This document shows, one piece after another, positions 8,953 to 18,204 of a stretch of 64,000 nucleotides of DNA (positions within the stretch are counted from its first letter, which is position 1; every line of letters begins with the position of its first letter). Under the pieces are notes generated by a model. It made no database searches, was not told where the DNA came from, and worked only from the letters and a program-made list of their open reading frames with translations. A program made the position numbers and the translations under genes. Source of the stretch: Streptomyces globisporus (GTDB lineage Bacteria > Actinomycetota > Actinomycetes > Streptomycetales > Streptomycetaceae); assembly GCF_003501885.1 (NCBI RefSeq), contig NZ_QWFA01000036.1, positions 50,052 to 114,051 of the forward strand, written 5' to 3'.

Positions 8953-9975
8953 ATGCTTATCGCTCAGCGTCCGTCGCTGACCGAAGAGGTCGTCGACGAG
9001 TTCCGCTCCCGGTTCGTGATCGAGCCGCTGGAGCCGGGCTTCGGCTACACCCTCGGCAACTCCCTCCGCCGCACGCTCCTCTCCTCGATCCCCGGTGCCG
9101 CTGTCACCAGCATCCGGATCGACGGTGTCCTGCACGAGTTCACCACCGTGCCGGGTGTCAAGGAGGACGTCACCGACCTCATCCTCAACATCAAGCAGCT
9201 GGTCGTCTCCTCGGAGCACGACGAGCCGGTCGTGATGTACCTGCGCAAGCAGGGCCCGGGTCTGGTCACCGCCGCCGACATCGCGCCCCCGGCCGGTGTC
9301 GAGGTGCACAACCCCGACCTCGTTCTCGCCACGCTCAACGGCAAGGGCAAGCTGGAGATGGAGCTGACCGTCGAGCGCGGTCGCGGCTACGTCTCCGCCG
9401 TCCAGAACAAGCAGGTCGGCCAGGAGATCGGCCGTATCCCGGTCGACTCCATCTACTCGCCGGTGCTCAAGGTCACGTACAAGGTCGAGGCGACCCGTGT
9501 CGAGCAGCGCACCGACTTCGACAAGCTGATCGTCGACGTCGAGACCAAGCAGGCCATGCGTCCCCGTGACGCCATGGCGTCGGCCGGTAAGACCCTGGTC
9601 GAGCTGTTCGGTCTGGCGCGCGAGCTCAACATCGACGCCGAGGGCATCGACATGGGCCCGTCCCCGACGGACGCCGCTCTCGCCGCCGATCTGGCTCTGC
9701 CGATCGAGGAGCTGGAGCTCACGGTCCGTTCGTACAACTGCCTCAAGCGCGAGGGCATCCACTCCGTGGGTGAGCTCGTGGCCCGTTCCGAGGCGGACCT
9801 GCTCGACATCCGCAACTTCGGTGCGAAGTCGATCGACGAGGTCAAGGCGAAGCTGGCCGGTATGGGCCTCGCGCTGAAGGACTCGCCTCCCGGCTTCGAC
9901 CCGACCGCCGCGGCGGACGCCTTCGGCGCCGACGACGACGCGGATGCGGGTTTCGTGGAGACCGAGCAGTACTGA
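8953..9975 (+). CDS. rpoA: RNA polymerase alpha subunit
   Basis: Alpha dimerises to nucleate core RNA polymerase and contacts activators and UP elements through its C-terminal domain. The 340-residue protein has the N-terminal domain (about 1-235, with [20 protein letters not shown]) and a linker. The C-terminal domain (about 250-315) has [16 protein letters not shown] and [17 protein letters not shown] tail of about 25 acidic residues follows, which is common in actinobacteria. It is placed between rpsK and rplQ as usual. Confidence 0.99.
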   Translation: MLIAQRPSLTEEVVDEFRSRFVIEPLEPGFGYTLGNSLRRTLLSSIPGAAVTSIRIDGVLHEFTTVPGVKEDVTDLILNIKQLVVSSEHDEPVVMYLRKQGPGLVTAADIAPPAGVEVHNPDLVLATLNGKGKLEMELTVERGRGYVSAVQNKQVGQEIGRIPVDSIYSPVLKVTYKVEATRVEQRTDFDKLIVDVETKQAMRPRDAMASAGKTLVELFGLARELNIDAEGIDMGPSPTDAALAADLALPIEELELTVRSYNCLKREGIHSVGELVARSEADLLDIRNFGAKSIDEVKAKLAGMGLALKDSPPGFDPTAAADAFGADDDADAGFVETEQY

Positions 9976-10036
9976 GTCGCCTCCCGGCCGGGGTGCCCTG
10001 ATGTGAGGGTGCCCCGGGCCGGGGCTGAGGCTTTGG

Positions 10037-10106
10037 CCTCAATCGCCGGACGGGCTTGAATCTGGCCTGTGTCCGGCGCGAACGTCGGGCGGGCTTGAAT
10101 GTGGCT
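10037..10106 (+). repeat. two copies of an intergenic REP-like repeat
   Basis: CCTCAATCGCCGGACGGGCT (10037-10056, followed by TGAA) and a second related copy around 10081-10106 (CGTCGGGCGGGCTTGAAT) lie between rpoA and rplQ. Two further relatives lie at 14251-14300. Similar short GC-rich units recur between genes in Streptomyces chromosomes. They could fold or mark transcript ends, but no function is shown here. Confidence 0.55.
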
Positions 10107-10195
10107 CACGTCCGAAGACTTCCGTGAGGCGACCGCCTCGCGGGAACTGACACCGGTACCTGATACGGCCGGTGCAGCACACAAGGAGAATCACC

Positions 10196-10699
10196 ATGCC
10201 GCGTCCCGCCAAGGGTGCCCGTCTGGGCGGCAGCGCCGCGCACGAGCGTCTGCTCCTCGCCAACCTGGCGAAGTCGCTGTTCGAGCACGGCCGCATCACG
10301 ACGACCGAGGCCAAGGCTCGCCGCCTGCGCCCCGTCGCCGAGCGCCTCGTCACCAAGGCGAAGAAGGGCGACATCCACAACCGTCGCCTGGTGCTCCAGA
10401 CGATCACGGACAAGAGCGTCGTCCACACGCTCTTCACCGAGATCGCTCCCCGGTACGAGAACCGCCCCGGTGGTTACACCCGTATCACCAAGATCGGCAA
10501 CCGTCGTGGCGACAACGCCCCGATGGCGGTCATCGAGCTGGTCGAGGCGCTGACCGTGGCCCAGCAGGCCACCGGTGAGGCCGAGGCCGCCACGAAGCGT
10601 GCGGTCAAGGAAGACGCCCTCAAGAAGGACGAGGCCCCCGCGGCCGAGTCCGTCGAGGACGCCAAGCCGGCCGACGACGCTGAGTCCAAGGACGCCTGA
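10196..10699 (+). CDS. rplQ: 50S ribosomal protein L17
   Basis: L17 binds 23S rRNA near the tunnel exit. The conserved core [20 protein letters not shown] through [16 protein letters not shown] occupies residues 1-120. A charged Ala/Glu/Lys-rich tail of about 45 residues follows, which is typical of actinobacterial L17 and probably disordered. I use ATG 10196 with AAGGAG 9 bases upstream rather than an earlier in-frame ATG. It is the last gene of the alpha operon and is followed by a strong terminator. Confidence 0.97.
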   Translation: MPRPAKGARLGGSAAHERLLLANLAKSLFEHGRITTTEAKARRLRPVAERLVTKAKKGDIHNRRLVLQTITDKSVVHTLFTEIAPRYENRPGGYTRITKIGNRRGDNAPMAVIELVEALTVAQQATGEAEAATKRAVKEDALKKDEAPAAESVEDAKPADDAESKDA

Positions 10700-10718
10700 G
10701 CGTTCTAGCGACCACGGG

Positions 10719-10759
10719 ACGGGCCCGCATCACCCTTCGGGGCGGTGCGGGCCCGTTTC
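10719..10759 (+). terminator. terminator after rplQ
   Basis: A perfect 11-bp stem (ACGGGCCCGCA at 10719-10729 with TGCGGGCCCGT at 10746-10756) is followed by TTTC. It closes the infA-rplQ unit 20 bases past the rplQ stop. Confidence 0.85.
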
Positions 10760-10788
10760 GCTGACCAGGGTGTGGAGAGGGAGACGCG

Positions 10789-11643
10789 GTGAGTGACGAG
10801 GCCGAGCCCGGTTTCGTACGGGTACGACTGGACCTGTCCTACGACGGCAAGGACTTCTCCGGCTGGGCGAAGCAGACCAGCCGGCGCACGGTGCAGGGCG
10901 AGATCGAGGACGCGCTGCGGACCGTGACCCGCTCGTCGGTGACGTACGACCTGACGGTGGCGGGCCGCACGGACGCCGGGGTGCACGCGCGTGGCCAGGT
11001 GGCCCACGTGGATCTGCCGGAGTCGGTCTGGGCGGAGCACGAGGAGAAGCTGCTGAGGCGGCTGGCGGGCCGACTGCCGCTGGACGTACGGATCTGGCGC
11101 GCGGCCCCCGCCCCGGCAGGGTTCAACGCCCGCTTCTCCGCGCTGTGGCGGCGGTACGCCTACCGCGTCGGCGACCGGCCCGGTGGGGTCGATCCGCTGA
11201 CGCGCGGTCATGTGCTGTGGCACGACCGGCCGTTGGACCTGGACGCGATGAACGAGGCGGCCGCGCTGATGGTCGGCGAACACGACTTCGCCGCGTACTG
11301 CAAGAAGCGCGAGGGTGCGACGACCATCCGTACGCTCCAGAAGCTGAGCTGGGTACGGGACCCGGAGTCCGGGGTCCTCACCGCGACCGTGCAGGCGGAC
11401 GCGTTCTGCCACAACATGGTGCGGGCGCTGATCGGGGCGGCGCTGTTCGTCGGCGACGGGCGGCGGCCCGCCTCCTGGCCCGCCGAGGTGCTGGCGGCGA
11501 AGGTGCGCGACCCCGGGGTGCACGTGGTGCGCCCGCACGGGCTGACGCTGGAGGAAGTGGCGTACCCGGCGGACGACTTGCTGGCGGCGCGGGCCGAAGA
11601 GGCCCGGAACGTAAGGACGTTGCCGGGGGCGGGCTGCTGCTGA
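10789..11643 (+). CDS. truA: tRNA pseudouridine synthase A
   Basis: TruA makes pseudouridine at tRNA positions 38-40 in the anticodon stem. The 284-residue protein has the [12 protein letters not shown] start and the catalytic Asp D62 in [10 protein letters not shown]. It also has the RY.Y.V dimer/tRNA segment and [12 protein letters not shown] near residue 205. GTG 10789 is preceded by GGAGAGGGAGAC. It follows rplQ in many actinobacteria, here after a terminator, so it may have its own promoter. The Ala/Gly-rich C-terminus is ordinary. Confidence 0.96.
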   Translation: MSDEAEPGFVRVRLDLSYDGKDFSGWAKQTSRRTVQGEIEDALRTVTRSSVTYDLTVAGRTDAGVHARGQVAHVDLPESVWAEHEEKLLRRLAGRLPLDVRIWRAAPAPAGFNARFSALWRRYAYRVGDRPGGVDPLTRGHVLWHDRPLDLDAMNEAAALMVGEHDFAAYCKKREGATTIRTLQKLSWVRDPESGVLTATVQADAFCHNMVRALIGAALFVGDGRRPASWPAEVLAAKVRDPGVHVVRPHGLTLEEVAYPADDLLAARAEEARNVRTLPGAGCC

Positions 11644-11664
11644 TCCCCGACCCCCGGGCCCCGG

Positions 11665-12516
11665 TCAGCCGTTGGGGTCGGCGGCGGCCTGGGAGGCCTG
11701 GATCTGGCCTCGGCGGTGGATCTGACGGAAGGTGAAGTTCGTCAGGTCCTTGTTGACCGCGTAGACGTTCTCGTCGGTGGTGGTGACCCGCTTGCCGTTG
11801 AGGAAGCCGCCGATGGTGAAGTAGGCGTAGCGGCCGTAGGAGTTGGACGTGCGGAGGCAGACCGTGCCGCCCCGGCAGAAGGTGTTGACGCCTCCGCCGC
11901 TGAGCGAGGCGAGGCCGCCCGAGGCCTGGTCGACGGCCTTCTTCGCGCGGGCCTCCGTGTCGAAGACGGCGACGCCGACCGTGACGGCCACCCCGTCCTT
12001 GCGGTAGGTGGCCCGGATGAGCTGCTTGCAGCCGTTGTTGGTGAGGACGGAGCCGAGGGCGCCCTGAGTGCCCGTGGCGCACTTCGCGGAGCTGCTCGTC
12101 GCGCCCTTGAGGTGGACGCGGTCGCCCATGGTGAGCTTCTTGCCGGGGAAGAACCCGTCGACGGTCACCGGCGCCTTGTCCTTGTCGGCGCTGGATATGA
12201 AGTCCTTGGGGTCCGGCGGGGGCGGCGGTGCGACCGAGGAGAACGAGGGCGAGGGCGCGGAGGTGTCCTCGGGGAGGTCGGCGGGGGCGGGCAGTTGGCC
12301 GGCGTTCTTGTCGCCCTTGCCGGCGTCGCCGCCGTTCGATGTGACCACGGCGGTGGTCACGATCGCGCCGATCGCGACGGTGGCCAGCGCCCCGCCGCCG
12401 ATCATCAGCAGTCTCCTGCGGCGGGCCCGCGCCGCGGACTGATCCGCCAGCGCCGCCCAGTCCGGTGTCCCGTCGCCCCCGGGCCCCCAGGAGGCCCCCC
12501 CTTGCCCAAAGCTCAT
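11665..12516 (-). CDS. membrane-anchored extracellular protein of unknown function
   Basis: I do not recognise a family. The 283-residue protein has a short polar N-terminus, a run of arginines (RARRRRLL) and one membrane segment at about residues 37-60 (positive-inside, so the rest should be outside). A Pro/Ser/Asp-rich linker follows to about residue 105, then a compact domain with four Cys (SSAKCATG, NNGCKQ, NTFCRG, TVCLRT) that could form two disulfides. It is divergent from an ABC-F gene with only about 65 bases between starts. Similar single-pass secreted proteins are common in Streptomyces. Function is unknown. Confidence 0.8.
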   Translation of the reverse strand: MSFGQGGASWGPGGDGTPDWAALADQSAARARRRRLLMIGGGALATVAIGAIVTTAVVTSNGGDAGKGDKNAGQLPAPADLPEDTSAPSPSFSSVAPPPPPDPKDFISSADKDKAPVTVDGFFPGKKLTMGDRVHLKGATSSSAKCATGTQGALGSVLTNNGCKQLIRATYRKDGVAVTVGVAVFDTEARAKKAVDQASGGLASLSGGGVNTFCRGGTVCLRTSNSYGRYAYFTIGGFLNGKRVTTTDENVYAVNKDLTNFTFRQIHRRGQIQASQAAADPNG

Positions 12517-12546
12517 GCGCGCAGTTTAGGGGGTGCGGTAAACCGG

Positions 12547-12576
12547 TTGGGCCTGGAGTTCGCGGACCGTGACAAT
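12547..12576 (+). promoter_or_regulatory. likely promoter of the ABC-F gene (leaderless)
   Basis: TTGGGC (12547-12552), an 18-base spacer and GACAAT (12571-12576) end 7 bases before ATG 12584. Transcription would start at about the ATG. No Shine-Dalgarno sequence precedes that ATG, which agrees with a leaderless transcript. Confidence 0.45.
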
Positions 12577-12583
12577 GCTCGGT

Positions 12584-14203
12584 ATGGGACATCTCGAAGC
12601 GGGCCACCTTGAGTACTACCTTCCGGACGGGCGGGTGCTGCTCGGCGACGCCTCGTTCCGGGTGGCCGACGGAGCCGTCGTCGCGCTCGTCGGGGCGAAC
12701 GGGGCGGGCAAGACGACCTTGCTGCGCCTCCTCGCCGGTGAGCTCCAGCCGCACGGCGGCACGGTCTCGGTGAGCGGCGGGCTCGGCGTGATGCCGCAGT
12801 TCGTGGGCTCGGTGCGGGACGAGCGGACCGTACGTGACCTGCTGGTGTCCGTGGCCCAGCCCCGGATCAGGGAGGCCGCGAAGGCCGTCGACGCTGCCGA
12901 GGAGCGCATTCTCACCGTCGACGACGAGGCCGCGCAGATGGCGTACGCGCAGGCGCTGAGCGACTGGGCGGAGGCGCGCGGGTACGAGGCCGAGACCGTC
13001 TGGGACATGTGCACGACGGCCGCGTTGGGGGTCCCGTACGACAAGGCGCAGTGGCGCGAGGTGCGCACCCTCAGCGGCGGCGAGCAGAAGCGGCTGGTGC
13101 TGGAGGCGCTGCTGCGCGGGCCCGACGAGGTGCTGCTGCTGGACGAGCCGGACAACTATCTGGACGTGCCGGGGAAGCGGTGGCTGGAGGAGAAGCTGAA
13201 GGAGACCCGTAAGACGGTCCTCTTCGTCTCCCACGACCGGGAGCTGCTGTCCCGGGCCGCGGAGAAGATCGTCAGCGTCGAGCCGAGCCCGGCGGGCAGC
13301 GACGTGTGGGTGCACGGTGGCGGCTTCGCCACGTACCACGACGCCCGCAAGGAGCGGTTCGCGCGGTTCGAGGAGCTGCTGCGGCGCTGGCAGGAGGAGC
13401 ACGCCCGGCTGAAGGCGCTCGTCCTGCGGATGCGGCAGCAGGCGGCGAACAGCCCCGACATGGCGAACCGCTACCACGCGATGCAGACCCGCTTCAAGAA
13501 GTTCGAGGAGGCCGGGCCGCCGCCGGAGCCGCCGCGCGAGCAGGACATCAAGATGCGGCTGCGCGGCGGGCGGACCGGGGTGCGGGCGGTCACCTGCAAG
13601 GGCCTGGAGCTGACCGGGCTGATGAAACCGTTCGACCTGGAGATCTTCTACGGGGAGCGGGTCGCGGTCCTCGGCTCCAACGGGTCCGGCAAGTCGCACT
13701 TCCTGCGGCTGCTGGCGGGGGAGCCGGTGGCGCACACGGGGGAGTGGAAGCTCGGGGCGCGGGTCGTGCCGGGCCACTTCGCGCAGACGCACGCGCATCC
13801 GGAGCTGCTGGGGAAGACGCTGGTCGACATCCTCTGGTCGGAGCACGCCAAGGACCGGGGCGGGGCGATGTCGGTGCTGCGGCGGTACGAGCTGGAGCGG
13901 CAGGGGGACCAGGCGTTCGACAAGCTGTCCGGCGGGCAGCAGGCGCGGTTCCAGATCCTGCTGCTGGAGCTGGCGGGGACGACGGCGCTGCTGCTGGACG
14001 AGCCGACGGACAACCTGGACCTGGAGTCGGCGGAGGCGCTGCAGGACGGGCTTGAGGTGTACGACGGGACGGTGATGGCCGTGACGCACGACCGGTGGTT
14101 CGCGAAGTCGTTCGACCGGTATCTGGTGTTCGGGTCGGACGGGGTGGTGCGGGAGACGGCGGAGCCGGTGTGGGACGAGCGGAGGGTTGAGCGGTCGCGG
14201 TGA
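12584..14203 (+). CDS. ABC-F family ATP-binding protein
   Basis: ABC-F proteins are soluble twin-ATPase factors that act on the ribosome or confer ribosome protection; they have no membrane domain. This 539-residue protein has Walker A GANGAGKT, signature LSGGEQ and Walker B LLLDEPDNYLD in the first half. A charged interdomain linker spans about 250-320. The second half has Walker A GSNGSGKS, signature LSGGQQ and Walker B LLLDEPTDNLDL. The second Walker A ends GKSH, where GKST or GKTT is usual. I prefer ATG 12584 because a promoter-like sequence ends 7 bases upstream; GTG 12569 is the alternative. Whether it is a housekeeping EttA-like factor or a resistance factor cannot be told from sequence alone. 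Confidence 0.9.
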   Translation: MGHLEAGHLEYYLPDGRVLLGDASFRVADGAVVALVGANGAGKTTLLRLLAGELQPHGGTVSVSGGLGVMPQFVGSVRDERTVRDLLVSVAQPRIREAAKAVDAAEERILTVDDEAAQMAYAQALSDWAEARGYEAETVWDMCTTAALGVPYDKAQWREVRTLSGGEQKRLVLEALLRGPDEVLLLDEPDNYLDVPGKRWLEEKLKETRKTVLFVSHDRELLSRAAEKIVSVEPSPAGSDVWVHGGGFATYHDARKERFARFEELLRRWQEEHARLKALVLRMRQQAANSPDMANRYHAMQTRFKKFEEAGPPPEPPREQDIKMRLRGGRTGVRAVTCKGLELTGLMKPFDLEIFYGERVAVLGSNGSGKSHFLRLLAGEPVAHTGEWKLGARVVPGHFAQTHAHPELLGKTLVDILWSEHAKDRGGAMSVLRRYELERQGDQAFDKLSGGQQARFQILLLELAGTTALLLDEPTDNLDLESAEALQDGLEVYDGTVMAVTHDRWFAKSFDRYLVFGSDGVVRETAEPVWDERRVERSR

Positions 14204-14552
14204 GGTGCCGTGCGGCGCCGTTGCGGGGGTGCTGCCCCCGGGCCCCCGCGCCTCAAACGCCTGCGGGGCTGAAAGGATCGCCTCAAGCGCCGGCGGGCTG
14301 CACTCGTGCGGCCGGGCTGGTCGACTCCAGGGCGTTTTGACCAGCGTGTGGGGTCGACTGTAGGCTTCCTCTTTGTTATGCGTATCGGCCGCGCCCTCGT
14401 GGCGCTCAGGGCCCCTACGTAGGTTCTCTGGAGCAGTTACCAGTGGCTCGCATACGGGCATCGTCCCGGCGCTGTGAGCCCCAGCTGCATGATCGCTTCA
14501 GGGGTGCCATGTGTTGTCTGGACCTCATCCACTAAGAAGCGAAGGCTACGAA
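14204..14552 (+). promoter_or_regulatory. rplM-rpsI leader and promoter region
   Basis: This 349-base stretch has no credible gene. Two REP-like units lie at 14251-14300. A good principal-sigma promoter follows: TTGACC (14337-14342), an 18-base spacer and TAGGCT (14361-14366). That leaves a leader of about 180 bases before rplM, long enough for ribosomal autoregulation, but I see no defined structure in it. Confidence 0.75.
14251..14300 (+). repeat. two REP-like units upstream of rplM
   Basis: CCTCAAACGCCTGCGGGGCT (14251-14270) and CCTCAAGCGCCGGCGGGCTG (14281-14300) are direct copies of one unit, related to the copies at 10037 and 10081. Spacing between copies is 30 bases. Confidence 0.55.
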
Positions 14553-14996
14553 GTGCGTACGTACAGCCCCAAGCCCGGCGATGTCACTCGCCAGTGGCAC
14601 ATCATCGACGCTCAGGACATCGTCCTGGGCCGTCTGGCCACCACGGCTGCCAACCTCCTCCGTGGCAAGCACAAGGCGATCTACGCCCCCCACATGGACA
14701 TGGGCGACTTCGTCATCATCATCAACGCCGACAAGGTGCACCTGTCCGGCAACAAGAAGACCCAGAAGATGGCGTACCGCCACTCGGGCTTCCCGGGCGG
14801 TCTCCGTTCGGTGCGCTACGACGAGCTGCTGGCGAAGAACCCCGAGAAGGCCGTCGAGAAGGCCATCAAGGGCATGATCCCCAAGAACACCCTGGGCCGT
14901 CAGGTGCTCTCGAAGCTCAAGGTCTACGCGGGCGACCAGCACCCGCACGCTGCTCAGCAGCCGGTCCCGTTCGAGATCACCCAGGTCGCGCAGTAG
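14553..14996 (+). CDS. rplM: 50S ribosomal protein L13
   Basis: L13 is an early assembly protein of the 50S subunit. I start the gene at GTG 14553, giving 147 residues beginning [20 protein letters not shown], because that is the conserved N-terminus; the in-frame ATG 14511 adds a non-conserved leader peptide. The [22 protein letters not shown] and [10 protein letters not shown] blocks are all present. It forms the usual pair with rpsI 44 bases downstream and has a strong promoter of its own. Confidence 0.97.
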   Translation: MRTYSPKPGDVTRQWHIIDAQDIVLGRLATTAANLLRGKHKAIYAPHMDMGDFVIIINADKVHLSGNKKTQKMAYRHSGFPGGLRSVRYDELLAKNPEKAVEKAIKGMIPKNTLGRQVLSKLKVYAGDQHPHAAQQPVPFEITQVAQ

Positions 14997-15040
14997 TTCC
15001 GGCCACCCCCTAAGACGTACAGAAAGATCTGAGGAGAATC

Positions 15041-15577
15041 GTGGCCGAGACCACAGTTGAGACGACCGCCGACGACACGGTGGGCACCGAGGGCGAGGAG
15101 ACCTTCGCCGAGGTCACCACCTTCGAGTCCGAGGTTCCCGTCGAGGGCGAGTACACCAGCGAGTCCCTCGCGGGCCGCTTCGGTGACCCGCAGCCCGCCG
15201 CCGGCCTGGGCCGTCGCAAGAACGCCATCGCCCGCGTCCGGATCGTTCCGGGCACCGGCAAGTGGAAGATCAACGGTCGCACCCTTGAGGACTACTTCCC
15301 CAACAAGGTGCACCAGCAGGAAGTCAACGAGCCCTTCAAGGTGCTCGAGCTCGACGGCCGCTACGACGTCATCGCCCGCATCTCGGGTGGCGGCGTCTCC
15401 GGTCAGGCCGGCGCCCTGCGCCTCGGCGTGGCCCGCGCGCTGAACGAGGCGGACGTGGACAACAACCGCGCCACGCTGAAGAAGGCCGGCTTCCTCTCCC
15501 GCGACGACCGTGCGGTCGAGCGCAAGAAGGCCGGTCTCAAGAAGGCCCGTAAGGCCCCGCAGTACAGCAAGCGCTAA
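15041..15577 (+). CDS. rpsI: 30S ribosomal protein S9
   Basis: S9 reaches the P-site tRNA anticodon with its C-terminal SKR tail (here APQYSKR). The conserved part begins at about residue 52 ([17 protein letters not shown]), followed by [19 protein letters not shown] and [15 protein letters not shown]. Before it lies an acidic extension of about 50 residues rich in Glu and Thr, seen in many actinobacterial S9 proteins. GTG 15041 has AGGAG 7 bases upstream, so the extension is probably translated. A strong hairpin follows. Confidence 0.97.
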   Translation: MAETTVETTADDTVGTEGEETFAEVTTFESEVPVEGEYTSESLAGRFGDPQPAAGLGRRKNAIARVRIVPGTGKWKINGRTLEDYFPNKVHQQEVNEPFKVLELDGRYDVIARISGGGVSGQAGALRLGVARALNEADVDNNRATLKKAGFLSRDDRAVERKKAGLKKARKAPQYSKR

Positions 15578-15602
15578 ATATCGCCTGCTCGACTGTCACG
15601 TT

Positions 15603-15642
15603 CGCCCCGGCGGCACACTCCGTGCTGCCGGGGCGTTCGTTT
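15603..15642 (+). terminator. terminator after rpsI
   Basis: A 14-bp stem with one G-T pair (15603-15616 with 15622-15635) closes a 5-base loop and is followed by TTCGTTT. It ends the rplM-rpsI unit. Confidence 0.85.
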
Positions 15643-15821
15643 ATCGACGCTCGCGGGCGTATAACGGCATGAGACGTTCATCGGCCCGGACGCACCAGGC
15701 GTGAACGATGCCACCCGACGTGCCCTTTTGTGGCTTTTCGTCGCTTTCGTTGTTTGTTTTTCTCAGTTTCATTTGCTGTGCAGTAGTGGTTTGTGATTTC
15801 GGAGCACTTCGGAGGACACCA
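15643..15821 (+). promoter_or_regulatory. T-rich glmM leader
   Basis: Between about 15722 and 15800 the plus strand is unusually T-rich for this genome (TTTTGTGG, TTTCGTTGTTTGTTTTTCTC). The rest of the window rarely drops this low in GC. It lies just before the glmM ribosome site (GGAGGA at 15811), so it is either promoter sequence or a U-rich leader. I cannot name exact promoter elements. Confidence 0.5.
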
Positions 15822-17180
15822 GTGGGACGACTCTTCGGTACGGATGGAGTACGGGGTGTCGCCAACGCCGACCTGACGGCCGAGCTGGCGCTCGGTCTCT
15901 CGGTCGCGGCGGCGCACGTACTCGCCGAGGCAGGCACCTTCGCGGGCCACCGCCCGACCGCCGTGGTCGGACGTGATCCGCGGGCATCCGGAGAGTTCCT
16001 GGAGGCCGCCGTCGTGGCGGGTCTGGCCAGCGCCGGGGTGGACGTGCTGCGCGTCGGCGTGCTGCCGACGCCCGCGGTCGCCCACCTCACCGGCGTGCTC
16101 GACGCCGACCTCGGCGTGATGCTCTCCGCCAGCCACAACGCGATGCCCGACAACGGCATCAAGTTCTTCGCGCGCGGCGGCCACAAGCTCGCCGACGAGC
16201 TGGAGGACCGGATCGAGTCGATCTACGAGCAGCACCGCACCGGTGAGCCGTGGGACCGCCCGACCGGCGCCGGCGTCGGCCGGGTCACCGAGTACACGGA
16301 GGGCTTCGACCGTTACGTCGCCCACCTCGTCGGCGTCCTCCCCAACCGGCTCGACGGCCTGAAGGTCGTCCTGGACGAGGCGCACGGCGCCGCCGCCCGG
16401 GTCTCGCCCGCCGCGTTCGCCCGGGCCGGCGCCGAGGTCGTCACCATCGGGGCCGACCCGGACGGCCTCAACATCAACGACGGCTGCGGCTCCACCCATC
16501 TGGAGCTGCTGCGCGCCGCCGTCGTCGAGCACGGGGCCGACCTCGGCATCGCGCACGACGGCGACGCCGACCGCTGCCTGGCCGTGGACGGGGCGGGCGA
16601 GGAGGTCGACGGCGACCAGATCCTCGCCGTGCTGGCCCTCGCCATGCGGGAGGCCGGGCAGCTGCGCAAGGACACCGTGGTCGGCACGGTCATGTCGAAC
16701 CTCGGCTTCAAGCTGGCCATGGAGCGCGAGGGCATCCGGCTCGTCCAGACGGCGGTCGGCGACCGGTACGTCCTGGAGTCGATGAAGGCCGAGGGCTTCG
16801 CGCTGGGCGGCGAGCAGTCCGGGCACGTCATCGTCCTGGACCACGCCACGACCGGCGACGGCACGCTGACCGGCCTGATGCTGGCGGCCCGCGTCGCCGC
16901 CACCGGCCGGAGCCTCGCCGAGCTGGCCGGGGTCATGCAGCGTCTGCCCCAGGTCCTCATCAACGTCCCCGACGTCGACAAGACCCGGGTGAACACCTCG
17001 GCCGAGCTGGCCGCGGCGGTCGTCGAGGCGGAGGCCGAGCTCGGCGAGAGCGGGCGCGTGCTGCTGCGCCAGTCGGGTACGGAGCCGCTGGTGCGGGTCA
17101 TGGTCGAGGCCGCCGACATCGAGCAGGCGCGCGCCGTCGCGGGCCGACTGGCCGATGTGGTGAAGTCCGCGCTGGGGTGA
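15822..17180 (+). CDS. glmM: phosphoglucosamine mutase
   Basis: GlmM converts glucosamine-6-phosphate to glucosamine-1-phosphate for UDP-GlcNAc and so for peptidoglycan. The 452-residue protein has [11 protein letters not shown] at the start, the active phosphoserine S104 in [12 protein letters not shown], the metal loop HDGDADRC near residue 246, the substrate loop GGEQSGH near 329, and the phosphate-binding [12 protein letters not shown] near 410. GTG 15822 follows GGAGGACACCA. It works with GlmS, encoded at 30419. A hairpin overlapping the next gene's 3' end probably terminates it. Confidence 0.97.
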   Translation: MGRLFGTDGVRGVANADLTAELALGLSVAAAHVLAEAGTFAGHRPTAVVGRDPRASGEFLEAAVVAGLASAGVDVLRVGVLPTPAVAHLTGVLDADLGVMLSASHNAMPDNGIKFFARGGHKLADELEDRIESIYEQHRTGEPWDRPTGAGVGRVTEYTEGFDRYVAHLVGVLPNRLDGLKVVLDEAHGAAARVSPAAFARAGAEVVTIGADPDGLNINDGCGSTHLELLRAAVVEHGADLGIAHDGDADRCLAVDGAGEEVDGDQILAVLALAMREAGQLRKDTVVGTVMSNLGFKLAMEREGIRLVQTAVGDRYVLESMKAEGFALGGEQSGHVIVLDHATTGDGTLTGLMLAARVAATGRSLAELAGVMQRLPQVLINVPDVDKTRVNTSAELAAAVVEAEAELGESGRVLLRQSGTEPLVRVMVEAADIEQARAVAGRLADVVKSALG

Positions 17181-17213
17181 GGCCCTGAGCCCTGCGGCCG
17201 CGTAAGCGGTCCG

Positions 17214-18179
17214 TCACGCCCCCACCGAGGCCCCCGGCGTGCTCGCCGGGGGCTTCTGCGTACGCCGGATCCTCCACAGGCCTTTCTGGAGCAGCAGTGT
17301 CAGCGTGCCCGCCAGGACGATTCCGCCGAGGTTGGCGAGGAGCTGCTGTCCCGAGCCGACGGTCTGCTGGTAGTCGGCGTAGCTGAACGCGACGGCCGCG
17401 TTGGCGGCGGCCGGGACCGTCGTCACGGAGATCGCCACGCCGATCAGGGCCCCGGACTTCGCCGAGGTGAGGGAGAGGGTCCCGGCCGCGCCGGCCAGGA
17501 ACGCCACGACGAACGACATCCAGTCCGGGTGCCAGATGAAGCCGGTGTTCGGCCGGGGCCTGTCGATCATGTCGTGGGTGAACAGGCCGAACGCGTCCAG
17601 CAGCCAGGCGAAACCGGCCGTGACGATCATCGCCAGCGCGAAGCCGCCGATCAGCGCCCACAGCGAGCGGGCGACCAGGCGCGGGGCGCGCTGCACGATG
17701 GCCGTGGAGATCCCGGCCAGCGGCCCGAACTCCGGGCCGACCGCCATCGCGCCCACGATCAGCACCGCGTTGTCGAGCATCACACCGCAGGCGGCGAGCA
17801 TGGTGGCGAGGGCGAGGAAGGAGACGTAGGTGAGGGAGAACGTCGACTCCTCGTGCGTCGCCTCCGTCAGCTCCTCCCACAGGACCGCGTCGGCGCTGTC
17901 GCCCGGGGCCTCGTGCTCGGCCTTGTCGGCGTGCGAGGAGAGGGTGAGGTCGAGGTTTTCGAGGCTGATCGCCCCGGTCCTGTCGATGCCGAGCCTGCGG
18001 AGCTCTTCGATCAGCTCGTCGCCGGCCTCGCGTGCCACGTCGCACATCACCACGTCGCCCGCGGGGGAGCGGGCGGCGCCCGGCAGGACCACGAGGTGGG
18101 CGGTGCCGACGGTGGACCCCAGCAGGGAGACGACCTCGTCCGTGGTGTCGGCGGGCACGATCAGACGCAGGTGCAGCAC
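17214..18179 (-). CDS. DUF389 family membrane protein
   Basis: The 321-residue protein belongs to the DUF389 family (TIGR00341 type). The cytosolic N-terminal domain (about 1-95) starts LHLRLIVPADTTDEVV. A membrane domain with about six hydrophobic segments follows, with the hallmark DNAVLIVGAMAVGPEFGPL near residue 135. I start it at GTG 18179, which has GGGAGG 8 bases upstream; the longer open frame to 18272 lacks such a site. The family's function is not firmly known. It is convergent with glmM and just downstream of coaA on the same strand, 25 bases away. Confidence 0.88.
   Translation of the reverse strand: MLHLRLIVPADTTDEVVSLLGSTVGTAHLVVLPGAARSPAGDVVMCDVAREAGDELIEELRRLGIDRTGAISLENLDLTLSSHADKAEHEAPGDSADAVLWEELTEATHEESTFSLTYVSFLALATMLAACGVMLDNAVLIVGAMAVGPEFGPLAGISTAIVQRAPRLVARSLWALIGGFALAMIVTAGFAWLLDAFGLFTHDMIDRPRPNTGFIWHPDWMSFVVAFLAGAAGTLSLTSAKSGALIGVAISVTTVPAAANAAVAFSYADYQQTVGSGQQLLANLGGIVLAGTLTLLLQKGLWRIRRTQKPPASTPGASVGA
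17230..17256. terminator. hairpin between glmM and the DUF389 gene
   Basis: GCCCCCGGCG (17230-17239) pairs perfectly with CGCCGGGGGC (17244-17253) around a 4-base loop, followed by TTC. It lies inside the last codons of the convergent DUF389 gene and is well placed to terminate glmM. Confidence 0.6.
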
Positions 18180-18204
18180 GCGGCACGCCCTCCCGGGTGA
18201 GGTG

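Noticed and set aside
11378..14461. 1027-residue minus-strand open frame
   Set aside because: It is antisense to truA, the ABC-F gene and others, and its composition (His/Pro/Arg-rich) is typical of a GC-bias shadow.
15641..15772. 43-residue minus-strand frame with a TTA codon ([17 protein letters not shown])
   Set aside because: It has no ribosome site and unusual codon use, and it lies over the T-rich glmM leader and the rpsI terminator region.
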